DNA from: Clostridia bacterium
GTDB lineage: Bacteria; Bacillota; Clostridia; Christensenellales; CAG-314
Direction: 5' to 3'
Assembly (NCBI GenBank): GCA_028698585.1
Contig: JAQVWG010000007.1
Location: 1-58,038, forward strand
Length of the DNA: 58,038 bases
Shown: positions 7,169 to 16,074 of the stretch, piece by piece
How the letters are laid out: each line of letters begins with the position of its first letter
How positions within the stretch are numbered: the stretch's first letter is position 1
The notes under the pieces: model-generated
The model's input: the letters and a program-made list of their open reading frames with translations, nothing else
What the model was told of the DNA's origin: nothing
Databases searched by the model: none
Translations under genes and position numbers: made by a program

Positions 7169-9719
7169 TAATCCACATAAACTAGTTTTAATTGACGGTA
7201 ACTCTATACTTAATAGAGCATATTTTGCCATGAGTAAGAATCCTCTGACCGATAGTACGGGGCAGAACGTTAGCGCTGTGTACGGCTTTATTAATATACT
7301 GTTCAAAATTATTGCCGAACACCAGCCTACTAATATCGTCGTTGCTTTCGACGAGAGGGCGAAGACATTCAGACATAATATGTATGACGGATATAAGTCA
7401 ACTCGCAAGGGAATGCCAGATGACCTAGCAGTTCAACTACCCATTCTTAAGGAGTTACTGTCCGCCATGAAAATCAAAATGTTATCCAAGGAAGGATTCG
7501 AGGCTGATGACATAATTGGTACGTTGTCTAAACGATTCGACTGTCAAACTATGTTGTTTTCTGGCGATAAAGACTTGTTCCAGCTGATAGATGACAGCAC
7601 GACAGTACTATTGACAATTAAGGGCGTCAGTGAGATAGAGACTGTTGATGTGTGTCTGCTCAAAGATAAATATGGGTTGTCGCCTGAACAAGTTATTGAG
7701 TTCAAGGCACTAAGGGGTGATACGGCAGATTGTATTCCCGGAGTTAAGGGAGTGGGTGAGATAACTGCAAGGGAGTTGATAGCAACGTACCGTAGTATAG
7801 ACGGAGTATATGCTAATATCGACAGCATTAAATCAAGTGTTAGAGATAAACTACTAGCAGACCGAGATATGTGTTATCTATCTAAGCAACTGGCTACCAT
7901 AGATACTCAAGTGGACATCGACTGCACGTTAGATAATTGCCCTGTGCCCACAGAGTATGACGACAGTACACGCAGACTGCTTGAGAAACTACGATTCAAA
8001 TCCGTTCTAGCCAAGTTACATTTCGTTGGTCAGGCTCATGATGATACGCAGGCTACAACTCCAAGTGTTGATATAGTAGAGGTAGTCAGCATGGACCAGT
8101 TGACTCAACTTGCCGATAAACTGTCACGTTGCGAGCAAGTTAGCATTAACCTAGGCGAGGACATATGTTTAAGTAACAGTACGCAGAGGGAGTACGTTAT
8201 CAAGATATCTAACAACTTGTTGGATGGAGTTAGTTATGCTTGGGCATTGAATTGTTTACGCAACGTGTTCGAGGGACAATGTGGTAAGATACTGTATGAC
8301 GCTAAGGCAACAAGGCACGTACTTGACGACAACGGAATTAACCTTAATAATGTGGTTGCAGATGTAAGTATAATGCAGTATTTGATAGAATATAGGGTGT
8401 ATAAAGACTTGGATGCATTACTACATCAGTACAATTATCAACAGAGGGCCAGTGGCCTTATGGCTGTCAGTCAACTGCTCAAAACTCAACTAATCAATGA
8501 CGGACTTATAGACCTGTACGACAACATAGAGTTACCACTCAACCGTGTTTTGTTCGAAATGGAAAAGACGGGCGTCAAGATAGACTTGGACGCACTTAAT
8601 ACACTAAATGAGCAGTTTAGTATCGAGATTGACCAACTTAACGAGCAGGTGTATCAAATAGCAGGTGAGCGATTTAATATAGCCAGCACACAACAGTTGG
8701 CAGTCGTGCTGTTCGATAAACTAGGTTTGCCTGCAATGAAGAAGACTAAGACGGGTTATTCTACCGACAGCGAAGTCCTAGATACCCTCAAGTCAATGCA
8801 CCCAATAGTACCGTTGATTATCAAGATAAGGCAGTTATCCAAGTTAAACGGCACATATATAGTGGGTATGAAACAACACATTAAGAGTGGCAACCTTATC
8901 CATACCCAGTATAATCAAACGCTAACCAGTACTGGCAGACTATCTAGCAGTGAGCCCAATCTGCAAAACATACCCATTAGAGATGAAGAGGGCAGGAAGA
9001 TACGCAAGTTATTCATTCCACGCAATGACACACTTGTTTCGGCAGATTACAGTCAAATAGAACTGAGATTGCTTGCGCATTTTTCGCAAGATGAGAACAT
9101 GTTACATGCATTCAATTCCGGTGAGGATATACATGCTAAGGTTGCCAGTGAGATATATAATGTTCAACCTGAGCTGGTAACAGACAAGATGAGAAGAACG
9201 GCAAAGGCTGTCAATTTTGGCATAATCTATGGCATATCCGAATATGGCTTGGCAGAAGGTATAGGTATCGCACCCAGCAAGGCAAGGGAGTATATTAAGA
9301 AGTATTTTTCAAGTTACCCACGTATCAAGGCATATCTGGATAGCAGTATTCATCAAGCCGAAGAACTGGGATATGTTACCACGCTGACTGGCAGGAGAAG
9401 GCAGATACCTGAGTTGAAATCCAGTAATTATCAGCTAAGACAGTTTGGGCGAAGGGCTGCTATGAATATGCCTTTACAGGGGACTGCGGCAGACATCATT
9501 AAGATAGCCATGATTAACGTAGACAATAGGTTGAAGCGAGACAACCTTAAGAGTAGCCTGATTATGCAGATACATGATGAGCTGGTAATTGACTGTTATA
9601 GTGAGGAGACAGAGCAAGTTAAGACACTGCTCAAAGAGGAAATGGAGAATGCCATACAACTTAATGTCAAGTTGACTGTCAGTGTAGGAAGTGGGAGCAA
9701 TCTATATGACGCAAAATAA
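7161..9719 (+). CDS. polA: DNA polymerase I
   Basis: Repair and Okazaki-fragment polymerase, 852 residues. N-terminal 5'-3' exonuclease domain (about 1-290) with IDGNSILNRAYFA, FEADDIIGTL and GDKDLFQL acid motifs. The central 3'-5' exonuclease fold (about 300-460) lacks the DxE pair (SINLGEDICL at that place), so proofreading is probably lost, as in Bacillus and Thermus enzymes. Polymerase domain: motif A DYSQIELR (Asp about 629), motif B RRTAKAVNFGIIYG (about 678) and motif C QIHDELV (about 803-809). ATG lies in the end of the preceding gene; coaE starts inside the polA 3' end. Confidence 0.97.
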   Translation: MSDNPHKLVLIDGNSILNRAYFAMSKNPLTDSTGQNVSAVYGFINILFKIIAEHQPTNIVVAFDERAKTFRHNMYDGYKSTRKGMPDDLAVQLPILKELLSAMKIKMLSKEGFEADDIIGTLSKRFDCQTMLFSGDKDLFQLIDDSTTVLLTIKGVSEIETVDVCLLKDKYGLSPEQVIEFKALRGDTADCIPGVKGVGEITARELIATYRSIDGVYANIDSIKSSVRDKLLADRDMCYLSKQLATIDTQVDIDCTLDNCPVPTEYDDSTRRLLEKLRFKSVLAKLHFVGQAHDDTQATTPSVDIVEVVSMDQLTQLADKLSRCEQVSINLGEDICLSNSTQREYVIKISNNLLDGVSYAWALNCLRNVFEGQCGKILYDAKATRHVLDDNGINLNNVVADVSIMQYLIEYRVYKDLDALLHQYNYQQRASGLMAVSQLLKTQLINDGLIDLYDNIELPLNRVLFEMEKTGVKIDLDALNTLNEQFSIEIDQLNEQVYQIAGERFNIASTQQLAVVLFDKLGLPAMKKTKTGYSTDSEVLDTLKSMHPIVPLIIKIRQLSKLNGTYIVGMKQHIKSGNLIHTQYNQTLTSTGRLSSSEPNLQNIPIRDEEGRKIRKLFIPRNDTLVSADYSQIELRLLAHFSQDENMLHAFNSGEDIHAKVASEIYNVQPELVTDKMRRTAKAVNFGIIYGISEYGLAEGIGIAPSKAREYIKKYFSSYPRIKAYLDSSIHQAEELGYVTTLTGRRRQIPELKSSNYQLRQFGRRAAMNMPLQGTAADIIKIAMINVDNRLKRDNLKSSLIMQIHDELVIDCYSEETEQVKTLLKEEMENAIQLNVKLTVSVGSGSNLYDAK

Positions 9720-10281
9720 ACGTGTGATAGCCATAATAGGTGGTATCGGCAGTGGAAAAACGCAAGTGTGCAATTACTTGAAAGGTAAGGGATACTACGT
9801 AATATCTGCTGATGACATATCGAGAGGTGTAGCAGACTGTGACGAAGTATTAACACAGATTGCATCTGTTTTTGGCAATCAATATGTAGTCGACGGTCAA
9901 CTCAACCGTAAGGCATTAAGGCAATATGTGTTTGCTGATATGAGCAGAGTAGAACAGCTGAATAATATTTTCCTTAATAGAATTGCGCGCGTGCTCAAAG
10001 AACGGATAGAGCACAGCGAAACAGATGTGGTGTTCGTTGAGATAACCAATTATACTGGATTGCTTGACGATATGTTTAGCGCTAAATGGCTTGTTGAGTG
10101 TAGCGAAAACAACAGGATTAAGAGAGTCGTGTTCAGGGATAACGTTACCATTAAGCATACTAAACAACTCATTAAGGCACAGACTATCCCCAGCGCTGTT
10201 GACGAGATAATAGATAATAACGGCACAGTGGAGCAACTGCATAGTGTCATCAATCAACTTCTGAACACCAATAAATTATAG
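9706..10281 (+). CDS. coaE: Dephospho-CoA kinase
   Basis: Catalyses the last step of coenzyme A synthesis, phosphorylating the 3'-hydroxyl of dephospho-CoA. The P-loop GGIGSGKT is at 12-19, followed by ADDISRGV, which corresponds to the family's DADxIxR segment, and by LNRKALRQYVF. Start at ATG 9706 with GGGAG eight bases upstream gives 191 residues, normal for the family; an in-frame GTG at 9691 lacks a site. The gene overlaps the end of polA by 14 bases, a pairing (polA-coaE) common in Bacillota. Confidence 0.93.
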   Translation: MTQNKRVIAIIGGIGSGKTQVCNYLKGKGYYVISADDISRGVADCDEVLTQIASVFGNQYVVDGQLNRKALRQYVFADMSRVEQLNNIFLNRIARVLKERIEHSETDVVFVEITNYTGLLDDMFSAKWLVECSENNRIKRVVFRDNVTIKHTKQLIKAQTIPSAVDEIIDNNGTVEQLHSVINQLLNTNKL

Positions 10282-10300
10282 TGAATTATGGTATAATAAT

Positions 10301-10323
10301 GTCCACAACTAGTAATTGTGGAC
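10301..10323. terminator. Perfect hairpin between convergent genes
   Basis: GTCCACAA (10301-10308), seven-base loop, TTGTGGAC (10316-10323). It separates coaE from the convergent gene at 10356 and could end both transcripts, but the T-tract is poor on both strands. Confidence 0.4.
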
Positions 10324-10355
10324 AACCTTATTGTCATTCAATATGTCGCATTATG

Positions 10356-11117
10356 CTAGATAATATTGTTATCGACTAGTAATTGTTTCATCTTGCGAAG
10401 GTGCGTATCGGTTGACTTAGTGTTAACTGTTGCGTAATTCAATGCAACCCAGAGCAGTTTAATAAGGCGTGGGTTCTTACTGTATAGCGCCATTTGGAAT
10501 GCTTTCGCGATCTCGGTACAGTCTATCTTGTCTTGCGCAGAGTGGTATGTATCGTTCTGCAACTTAATTATTATTGATTCATTCTCATCACTTAATTGCT
10601 CAAGCACATAACTATTGATATATATCCTCTCGGCGCTAAAATATCTGTTGGCTGTCTGCTCCTGTTCTTTGTTAAAACTGGAAGGATCTATACTGCGCAG
10701 AATATTCTCTCCTGCACGCTTGAATGGACGAAGAAACTGCTCTGCAAATAACTGGTACGATGTGTCCACGTTGGGATTGCTGTAATACTGGTACAAAAAA
10801 TCAGTTAAATTGCGTCTGCCACTATCGAACTCGGTCAAAAGGCACATAACGAATGCAAAAATCCTGATTGGCGTAGGAGGAGTCTTAAGTCTGTACTGAT
10901 TGACTCCGTCAGGTGAAGTGAGGATAGTTTTGGCACGGGCAAACTCGCTAGGGTAAGAGTATTCGCTCAGCGATTGCATGGCACAATCCACCAGCAGTTT
11001 ATTAGATGCAACGCATTTAAGCACGGCAGAGATAGCCATATCGCTCAATATGACTTTAGATGTAATCAGTTGGTTGGCCTTGGTAGTGAACACCTTAAGA
11101 CTCTGGGTATTTGTCAT
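10356..11117 (-). CDS. Unrecognised protein, 253 residues
   Basis: I do not recognise a family. The protein is predicted mainly helical, without signal peptide, membrane segment, cysteine cluster or nucleotide-binding motif. The central part is rich in aromatic residues (DFLYQYYSNPN), and the end is basic. A consensus promoter and a GAGG site six bases before ATG 11117 make the gene real. It is divergently transcribed from the DUF4364 gene with 150 bases between the starts, so the two may share a control region. No tail duplication is present behind this gene. Confidence 0.75.
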   Translation of the reverse strand: MTNTQSLKVFTTKANQLITSKVILSDMAISAVLKCVASNKLLVDCAMQSLSEYSYPSEFARAKTILTSPDGVNQYRLKTPPTPIRIFAFVMCLLTEFDSGRRNLTDFLYQYYSNPNVDTSYQLFAEQFLRPFKRAGENILRSIDPSSFNKEQEQTANRYFSAERIYINSYVLEQLSDENESIIIKLQNDTYHSAQDKIDCTEIAKAFQMALYSKNPRLIKLLWVALNYATVNTKSTDTHLRKMKQLLVDNNII

Positions 11118-11137
11118 TGGTTATCCTCGTTTTCATG

Positions 11138-11166
11138 ATTATAGCATACACGGTAAGAATTATCAA
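11138..11166 (-). promoter_or_regulatory. Promoter of the 253-residue protein gene
   Basis: Minus strand TTGATA (11166-11161), 17-base spacer, TATAAT (11143-11138). Confidence 0.7.
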
Positions 11167-11203
11167 TCTATTTTAATTTTTTATTAAAAAAATGCTAAAA
11201 AGA

Positions 11204-11232
11204 TTGTCTAAAAAGTTATTATGTTGTATAAT
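11204..11232 (+). promoter_or_regulatory. Promoter of the DUF4364 gene
   Basis: TTGTCT (11204-11209), 17-base spacer, TATAAT (11227-11232), about 30 bases before the start codon. Confidence 0.7.
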
Positions 11233-11267
11233 TACTTAACGACAATGGCGGTCTATGCAGGGGGACT

Positions 11268-11804
11268 ATGGCAGGCTTAACTCAGGATAGCACACTTAAT
11301 AAGTTGATTCTATTGTTTATTTTTGACAAGATGGAGATGCCCTTGTCGGAGAACACAATAATAGATCTGTGTAAGAATAAGAACAACTGGATTGAGTATG
11401 TTGACCTCAAAATCGCCCTTGAACAACTGCTAGAAGCCAATTTTGTGTGCAAAATGCCCAACGGCACCGGTGAGCCCTTCTATAACATAACGGTTGAGGG
11501 CAGAGTGTGTCTGGCGCATTTTTTTGTTAGGATACCTTCTTCATCCAGAGAGATGATTAGTAATTATATTAAGAACAGCCGTATGAATTATCGCAGACGG
11601 CAGGAGTATAGTAGCAAGTATGAGAAGTGTGATGACGGAACATATGATGTTACATTATGTATTACTGATTCTATGCAAGTGGTGCTGGAGTTGAAAATGA
11701 ATGTGCCTAACCGTAGCACTGCTAAATACATAGATAAGAACTGGGGCGATAAGGCTGCTAAGGTTTACTCAGCAATATATGATAATCTAGTAGATCAACC
11801 ATAG
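11268..11804 (+). CDS. DUF4364 family protein
   Basis: A 178-residue protein that resembles the DUF4364 family of Clostridia: an N-terminal winged-helix-like part (LNKLILLFIFDKMEMPLSEN, then LKIALEQLLEANFV and an ITVEGRVCL turn) and a C-terminal beta-rich part. Members are thought to act as DNA-binding regulators, but none of this is proven from sequence. ATG follows a purine-rich AGGGGGACT. The last 38 codons or so, the stop and the hairpin behind it are repeated downstream almost three times. The gene itself ends normally at the first copy. Confidence 0.75.
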   Translation: MAGLTQDSTLNKLILLFIFDKMEMPLSENTIIDLCKNKNNWIEYVDLKIALEQLLEANFVCKMPNGTGEPFYNITVEGRVCLAHFFVRIPSSSREMISNYIKNSRMNYRRRQEYSSKYEKCDDGTYDVTLCITDSMQVVLELKMNVPNRSTAKYIDKNWGDKAAKVYSAIYDNLVDQP

Positions 11805-12270
11805 TATTATGATAAACGACTGTTTATAACAGTCGTTTTTACTTATACTCAACCCCGCGCCAGCAGTGAAAATGAATGTGCATAAACGCTAGAGTTGAAA
11901 ATGAATGTGCCTAACCGTAGCACTGCTAAATACATAGATAAGAACTGGGGCGATAAGGCTGCTAAGGTTTACTTGGCAATATATGATAATCTAGTAGATC
12001 AACCATAGTATGATAAATGACTGTTTATAACAGTCGTTTTTACTTATACTCAACCCCGCGCCAGCAGTGAAAATGAATGTGCATAAACGCTAGAGTTGAA
12101 AATGAATGTGCCTAACCGTAGCACTGCTAAATACATAGATAAGAACTGGGGCGATAAGGCTGCTAAGGTTTACTCAGCAATATATGATAATCTAGTAGAT
12201 CAACCATAGTATGATAAATGACTGTTTATAACAGTCGTTTTTACTTATACTCAACCCCGCGCCAGCAGTG
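11691..12270 (+). repeat. Tandem duplication of the DUF4364 gene tail and terminator
   Basis: Units begin at 11691, 11895 and 12096 (steps of 204 and 201 bp); the third is cut short near 12270. Each holds the last 38 or so codons, the stop, the terminator hairpin and a short spacer. Copies are nearly identical: one two-base change (TCAGCA to TTGGCA) in the second copy and a three-base deletion after the stop. A 15-base sequence, TGAAAATGAATGTGC, occurs twice in each unit and flanks the junction. Confidence 0.97.
11814..11841 (+). terminator. Terminator of the DUF4364 gene (first of three copies)
   Basis: AAACGACTG, loop TTTATAA, CAGTCGTTT followed by more T. Two further copies of this hairpin occur in the repeats at about 12016-12042 and 12217-12243, with a G-T wobble in the stem. 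Confidence 0.85.
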
Positions 12271-12391
12271 AGGTCAAATATTGCTTATTTGATAATCTAT
12301 AAGAGTGGGATTGTGTTGTTTAGTTGTGGATACTGTGATAACCCTTATACATAACTGTGGGAGAAACGCTCATACAGAGTGCGGTCATATG

Positions 12392-13399
12392 TTATTTCAA
12401 GTTGAAGCAGGTTATTAACTTGCCTACAGGGGTATCGTTATCGTTAATAATCGTTTTAGAGCATATAGAATCAATTTTGTCTATAGTAGATTGATTATCG
12501 TAGCCCAGTTGAATAAGTATCTGTTCAACTATCTGCGCCATTGTATGCTCAGAACCATCCTCGACTTTAACGCTCACGCCCAACTTCTCCTTTTTCATGC
12601 CGAAGCAGTACACGCCTTGCGCGCCCCCTTTGGCGATTATGTTATCATCCGTATTGAATATACTGCACAGGTAGTTGGTCCCACGCACGAATAGGGGGTG
12701 CCTGTTATAATAACTGGCGATTTTCCTTGCTCCCTCCCGCAGTGCCTGTTCTTCGATAAGTTCAGGGCGAGCCAAACGTAAGTACGCAAGGGAGATATTG
12801 CGCATAGGTGTGGCAAAAACAGGCACACCACAGCCGTCAACGCCTATACCTATCTGTTGAGACGGATAATCAGTCAATTTTGATATAACTCTTCTAACTT
12901 CCAATTGGGCAGGGCAGTCCACTTGCCAGTAGTTCTTGTGAGCATCCTTAGTATAATTACCTAGGTGCCGTGCAATGAGCATCAAGGCAAGGTGTTTACC
13001 TGAACAGTTATGGTGTATTCTGCGTGGTTGAGTGCCACTTGCATACATGGCTATCCTATCCTCTAGGCGAGCAGGATAAGTCGGTTTAGTAATGAAGTCT
13101 TGCTCTTGTATATCACACTTATTCATAATGGACTCTATAGTCTTGATATGATAACTCTCCCCTGCGTGAGAGGCAGCCATTATGGTCAGTTCTTCTTCTG
13201 TTAGGCCGTATTTCCTATCTAGTTGGTACTCGAAAAGGGGCAGTAGCTGAATCGGTTTAGAAGCCGAGCGAAAATATGTAAGTTGTTCTGTGTCGCCTAT
13301 TGAGTGTATAACTTTACCGTTATAATCTACTATGCATATCCTACCATTGTGATAATTTTCTACAATATTGTTACGGTACTCTTGAACTAAAACCGCCAT
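12392..13399 (-). CDS. L-asparaginase of the Rhizobium etli AnsA type (Asparaginase_II)
   Basis: A 335-residue enzyme of the asparaginase II family (serine-beta-lactamase-like), probably hydrolysing L-asparagine to aspartate and ammonia in the cytoplasm; no signal peptide. Key motifs fit the Rhizobium enzyme: a Ser-x-x-Lys pair in SASKP (Ser45, Lys48), AASHAGE (76-81) and NCSGKH (131-136), whose cysteine and lysine bind zinc there. ATG 13399 is preceded by AAGGTGG. The gene stands alone, facing the DUF4364 repeats; the 120 bases between the array and its stop hold no recognised site. Confidence 0.85.
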   Translation of the reverse strand: MAVLVQEYRNNIVENYHNGRICIVDYNGKVIHSIGDTEQLTYFRSASKPIQLLPLFEYQLDRKYGLTEEELTIMAASHAGESYHIKTIESIMNKCDIQEQDFITKPTYPARLEDRIAMYASGTQPRRIHHNCSGKHLALMLIARHLGNYTKDAHKNYWQVDCPAQLEVRRVISKLTDYPSQQIGIGVDGCGVPVFATPMRNISLAYLRLARPELIEEQALREGARKIASYYNRHPLFVRGTNYLCSIFNTDDNIIAKGGAQGVYCFGMKKEKLGVSVKVEDGSEHTMAQIVEQILIQLGYDNQSTIDKIDSICSKTIINDNDTPVGKLITCFNLK

Positions 13400-13436
13400 A
13401 ATCTTATAACCACCTTATATTAATAATCGCATACTA

Positions 13437-13465
13437 ATTTAATCACTTACAGGGCGTTTTGTCAA
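13437..13465 (-). promoter_or_regulatory. Asparaginase promoter
   Basis: Minus strand TTGACA (13465-13460), 17-base spacer, TTAAAT (13442-13437). Confidence 0.6.
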
Positions 13466-13537
13466 TATCTGCCTAATAAATATATAGTATAAAATGACTC
13501 TTTTTTTGATTACTTAACCGCGTCAACCATTCACCTA

Positions 13538-13566
13538 TTGATATCTGTTAAGCTATGTGGTAATAT
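13538..13566 (+). promoter_or_regulatory. Possible luxS promoter
   Basis: TTGATA (13538-13543), 17-base spacer, TAATAT (13561-13566). The -10 is weak. Confidence 0.4.
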
Positions 13567-13600
13567 TAATCTAATGAGATTGATTAGGGAGGGGGAACAA

Positions 13601-14062
13601 ATGAAAAATATAGATAGTTTCTTGGTTAATCACTTGACGCTTCAGAGCGGATTATACGTATCTAGGAGAGATAGACATAACGGTGTTACAGTTACCACAT
13701 TCGACCTTAGATTAACTCGCCCTAACGTAGAGCAACCTATAGACACCGGCACAATGCACACAATTGAGCACTTGGGAGCGACTTACCTGCGTAACAGCAA
13801 TAGGTCGGCTGATATTGTCTACTTCGGGCCTATGGGTTGTCGAACAGGATTCTACCTGCTGATGTTCGGCGAACTCAACAGCACTGATGTATTTGATTTA
13901 GTTATTGATATGTGTAAGTTCATTGTTCAATACGAGGGAGATATTGTGGGTGCAACGCCTAGAGAATGTGGTAATTACAGCGACCAGAATCTATCCTCAG
14001 CCATAATATATGCAAATCAATATATGCAATCTCTTATAGACAATAAACGATTGAGTTATTAG
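13601..14062 (+). CDS. luxS: S-ribosylhomocysteine lyase (autoinducer-2 synthase)
   Basis: Splits S-ribosylhomocysteine into homocysteine and the precursor of autoinducer-2 in the activated methyl cycle. From ATG 13601 (AGGGAGGGGGA upstream) the product has 153 residues. Metal ligands are in place: HTIEH (His53, His57) and Cys123 in ECGNY; catalytic Cys80 lies in FGPMGCRTGFYL. An in-frame extension to a TTG at 13538 overlaps the putative promoter and is rejected as start. The gene stands alone; no pfs or metabolic partner is adjacent. Two diverged copies of its last codons lie downstream. Confidence 0.95.
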   Translation: MKNIDSFLVNHLTLQSGLYVSRRDRHNGVTVTTFDLRLTRPNVEQPIDTGTMHTIEHLGATYLRNSNRSADIVYFGPMGCRTGFYLLMFGELNSTDVFDLVIDMCKFIVQYEGDIVGATPRECGNYSDQNLSSAIIYANQYMQSLIDNKRLSY

Positions 14063-14275
14063 TTGATATTGTAGGGTTAGCACGACAACTAGATAACCAG
14101 AGTAATTTATAGCATTTACCTAACAAATACGCACAATTTCTACTAGATGATACACCATTGAGCTATAGAGATTAACAATGTAAACGATACTAAACCTATT
14201 CTATCTTGTGTGCATATTAGCACACAAAAAAGGATATCTATTCTCTACTAGACGACACACCGTTGAGCTATCTAG
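14030..14275 (+). repeat. Diverged tandem copies of the luxS 3' end
   Basis: The luxS tail encodes SLIDNKRLSY-stop. Segments at 14137-14170 and 14245-14274 read FLLDDTPLSY and SLLDDTPLSY in the same direction. The shared TTGAG core falls at 14051, 14158 and 14263, steps of 107 and 105 bases, so this looks like an old tandem duplication of about 106 bp with decayed spacers. On the minus strand the copies superficially resemble tRNA D-arms. Confidence 0.6.
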
Positions 14276-14280
14276 CCTGA

Positions 14281-14510
14281 TAATATTGATAACATGAGTG
14301 CACAGAGATGTTTGTCTGTGACGGCTGCGTTCTGCCATAATTGTATATTAACATAATTTATTGGGCTTAATATAAGTGTCTTACGACTAGGTTGAGCGCC
14401 TTACACTGTCAATCACCACTAATGAGGTGTATAATGTCACCAATCCATCTAGACAATTAAGACATCCGTGTGCGTTATCGCCGACTAAGTGAGATATGAC
14501 CATTAATACA
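14281..14510. other. Intergenic, nothing recognised
   Basis: Between the luxS tail copies and the arsR promoter. ACATCCGT at 14462-14469 is the inverse of ACGGATGT at 14524-14531, inside the arsR promoter spacer; no other structure noticed. Confidence 0.4.
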
Positions 14511-14538
14511 TTGACAATCATCTACGGATGTGTATAAT
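14511..14538 (+). promoter_or_regulatory. Promoter of the arsR-permease operon
   Basis: TTGACA (14511-14516), 16-base spacer, TATAAT (14533-14538). The spacer contains CATC-TACG-GATG, a short palindrome where an ArsR-type repressor could bind. Confidence 0.75.
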
Positions 14539-14569
14539 ATAGATAATCATTAATATATGAGGTTACGGT

Positions 14570-14857
14570 ATGACTTCTAAATGTGCCCTGATTATGAAAG
14601 CATTAGGCGATGATACGCGTCTTGAGATATTCGAACTATTGCGAAACGGTTCGCTGTGTGCATGCAAGATACTCGATAAGTTCAATATTACCCAGCCAAC
14701 CCTTTCCCACCATATGAGAATACTATGTGACAGCGGTATCGTAATAGCCAATAAGGAAGGCAAATGGATACACTATTCTATCAACTGCGCATTGCTTAAT
14801 GAGTTGACGGAGTTTTTGAGCAATACGCCATGCAACAGGGACACAGTATGTGAGTGA
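14570..14857 (+). CDS. ArsR-family metal-responsive repressor
   Basis: A 95-residue winged-helix protein with the ArsR signature: KALGDDTRLEIFELL, a cysteine pair in LCACKIL (Cys30, Cys32), and the recognition helix in TQPTLSHHMRIL. In ArsR relatives the C-x-C of this helix binds As(III) or Sb(III) and releases the DNA; a soft metal is therefore the likely inducer. First gene of a three-gene operon under a strong promoter; likely represses itself and the permease. ATG follows a GAGGTTACGGT region. Confidence 0.9.
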   Translation: MTSKCALIMKALGDDTRLEIFELLRNGSLCACKILDKFNITQPTLSHHMRILCDSGIVIANKEGKWIHYSINCALLNELTEFLSNTPCNRDTVCE

Positions 14858-14921
14858 AATACTCATATATTTTTTGGTCTTAATATAGATAAATGTAAAT
14901 ATGTTAATATGAGGAGTATAT

Positions 14922-16049
14922 ATGAGACACAATAAAGGGTTGAGCGGTAAGCAAAAAGCACTAGTATGGGCAATAAGCATTATTGCGGTGATAGGTATAA
15001 CAATTGGCATCGCATTATTGGTGGACGGCATAAATGGGCTTAAGGTAATGGGTGAGTTCATATCTGATGAAGTATTGGGTATGAAATGGCTAAGTAGACT
15101 TATTGGCCTTGCTCTTACCGCAATGTGTGGTGCAGATTTTATGGCTACACACTGGGGGAATGCTATACAGTTTTTCATATACGACACGATAAAAATCTTT
15201 TTCTTACTGTGCCTGCTTATATATGTCATTTCGTATATACAGAGTTATTTTCCACCGCATAAGACCAAACAGATACTAGGCAAGTTTCATGGTATAGGCG
15301 CTAATATAATGGGTGCATTACTCGGTACAGTAACACCTTTTTGCTCTTGTTCATCAATACCTATCTTTATGGGATTCACTCGGGCTGGGCTTACAAGTGG
15401 GGTTACATTCAGTTTTTTGATAAGCAGTCCACTCGTAGACCTAGGTGCACTGATTATGCTTGCTTCGACTTTTGGGTTTCCTATTGCGTTAGCATACGTA
15501 GTTGTCGGCCTTATACTCGCAGTGATTGGAGGCACGATTATCGAAAAAACCGGTGTAGGTAGGAGCGTTCAGGACTTCGTGCTGGAAGGCTCTAATGTGG
15601 ATGTACGGGTGGAGACGATTACGAGGAAAGAGCGTTTAATATATGCAAAAGAGCAAGTGGCGATAACTCTAAAAAAAGTGTGGATATACATTCTTATCGG
15701 CGTTGGCATCGGTGCGACAATACACAATTTTATACCTACCGAATGGATTCGAATGGTGTTAGGTCAAGATAAATGGTATTCCGTGTTGGTCGCATCTGTT
15801 GTAGGTGTTCCTATGTATGCAGACATATTCGGCACCATTCCCGTTGCAGAAGCGCTGTTTGCTAAAGGAGTCGGCGTTGGAACAATCCTATCCTTTATGA
15901 TGAGTGTAACTGCTTTATCATTGCCGTCTATGGTTATGTTATCAAAAGTGGTTAAACCCAAGTTACTTGCTAGTTTTATCGGTATAGTAACGACGGGCAT
16001 AATCATTATCGGATATGTGTTTAACGTTTTTAATTTTTTATTCGTATAA
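14922..16049 (+). CDS. ArsP/SO_0444-type permease (UPF0718 family)
   Basis: A 375-residue inner-membrane permease with about eight to ten hydrophobic spans. The family hallmark is a cysteine motif in the first half, here TPFCSCSS (Cys141, Cys143), followed by IFMGFTRAGLTSGVTFSFLISSP split over two helices; a second similar half has GVPMYADIFGTIP. Relatives export trivalent organoarsenicals (ArsP) or copper/zinc (SO_0444). The upstream ArsR and downstream cysteine-rich redoxin favour a thiophilic toxic ion, but the substrate cannot be read. Ribosome site GAGGAGT before ATG 14922; 64 bases after arsR. Confidence 0.85.
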   Translation: MRHNKGLSGKQKALVWAISIIAVIGITIGIALLVDGINGLKVMGEFISDEVLGMKWLSRLIGLALTAMCGADFMATHWGNAIQFFIYDTIKIFFLLCLLIYVISYIQSYFPPHKTKQILGKFHGIGANIMGALLGTVTPFCSCSSIPIFMGFTRAGLTSGVTFSFLISSPLVDLGALIMLASTFGFPIALAYVVVGLILAVIGGTIIEKTGVGRSVQDFVLEGSNVDVRVETITRKERLIYAKEQVAITLKKVWIYILIGVGIGATIHNFIPTEWIRMVLGQDKWYSVLVASVVGVPMYADIFGTIPVAEALFAKGVGVGTILSFMMSVTALSLPSMVMLSKVVKPKLLASFIGIVTTGIIIIGYVFNVFNFLFV

Positions 16050-16074
16050 CAACAACTATTATGGAGGTATTAAT

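Noticed and set aside
14131-14278. Two minus-strand sequences resembling tRNA 5' halves (TAGCTCAAYGGT)
   Set aside because: No anticodon or T-arm follows, and the same DNA matches the luxS 3' coding end at a constant 105-107-bp step; a duplicated tail explains it better.
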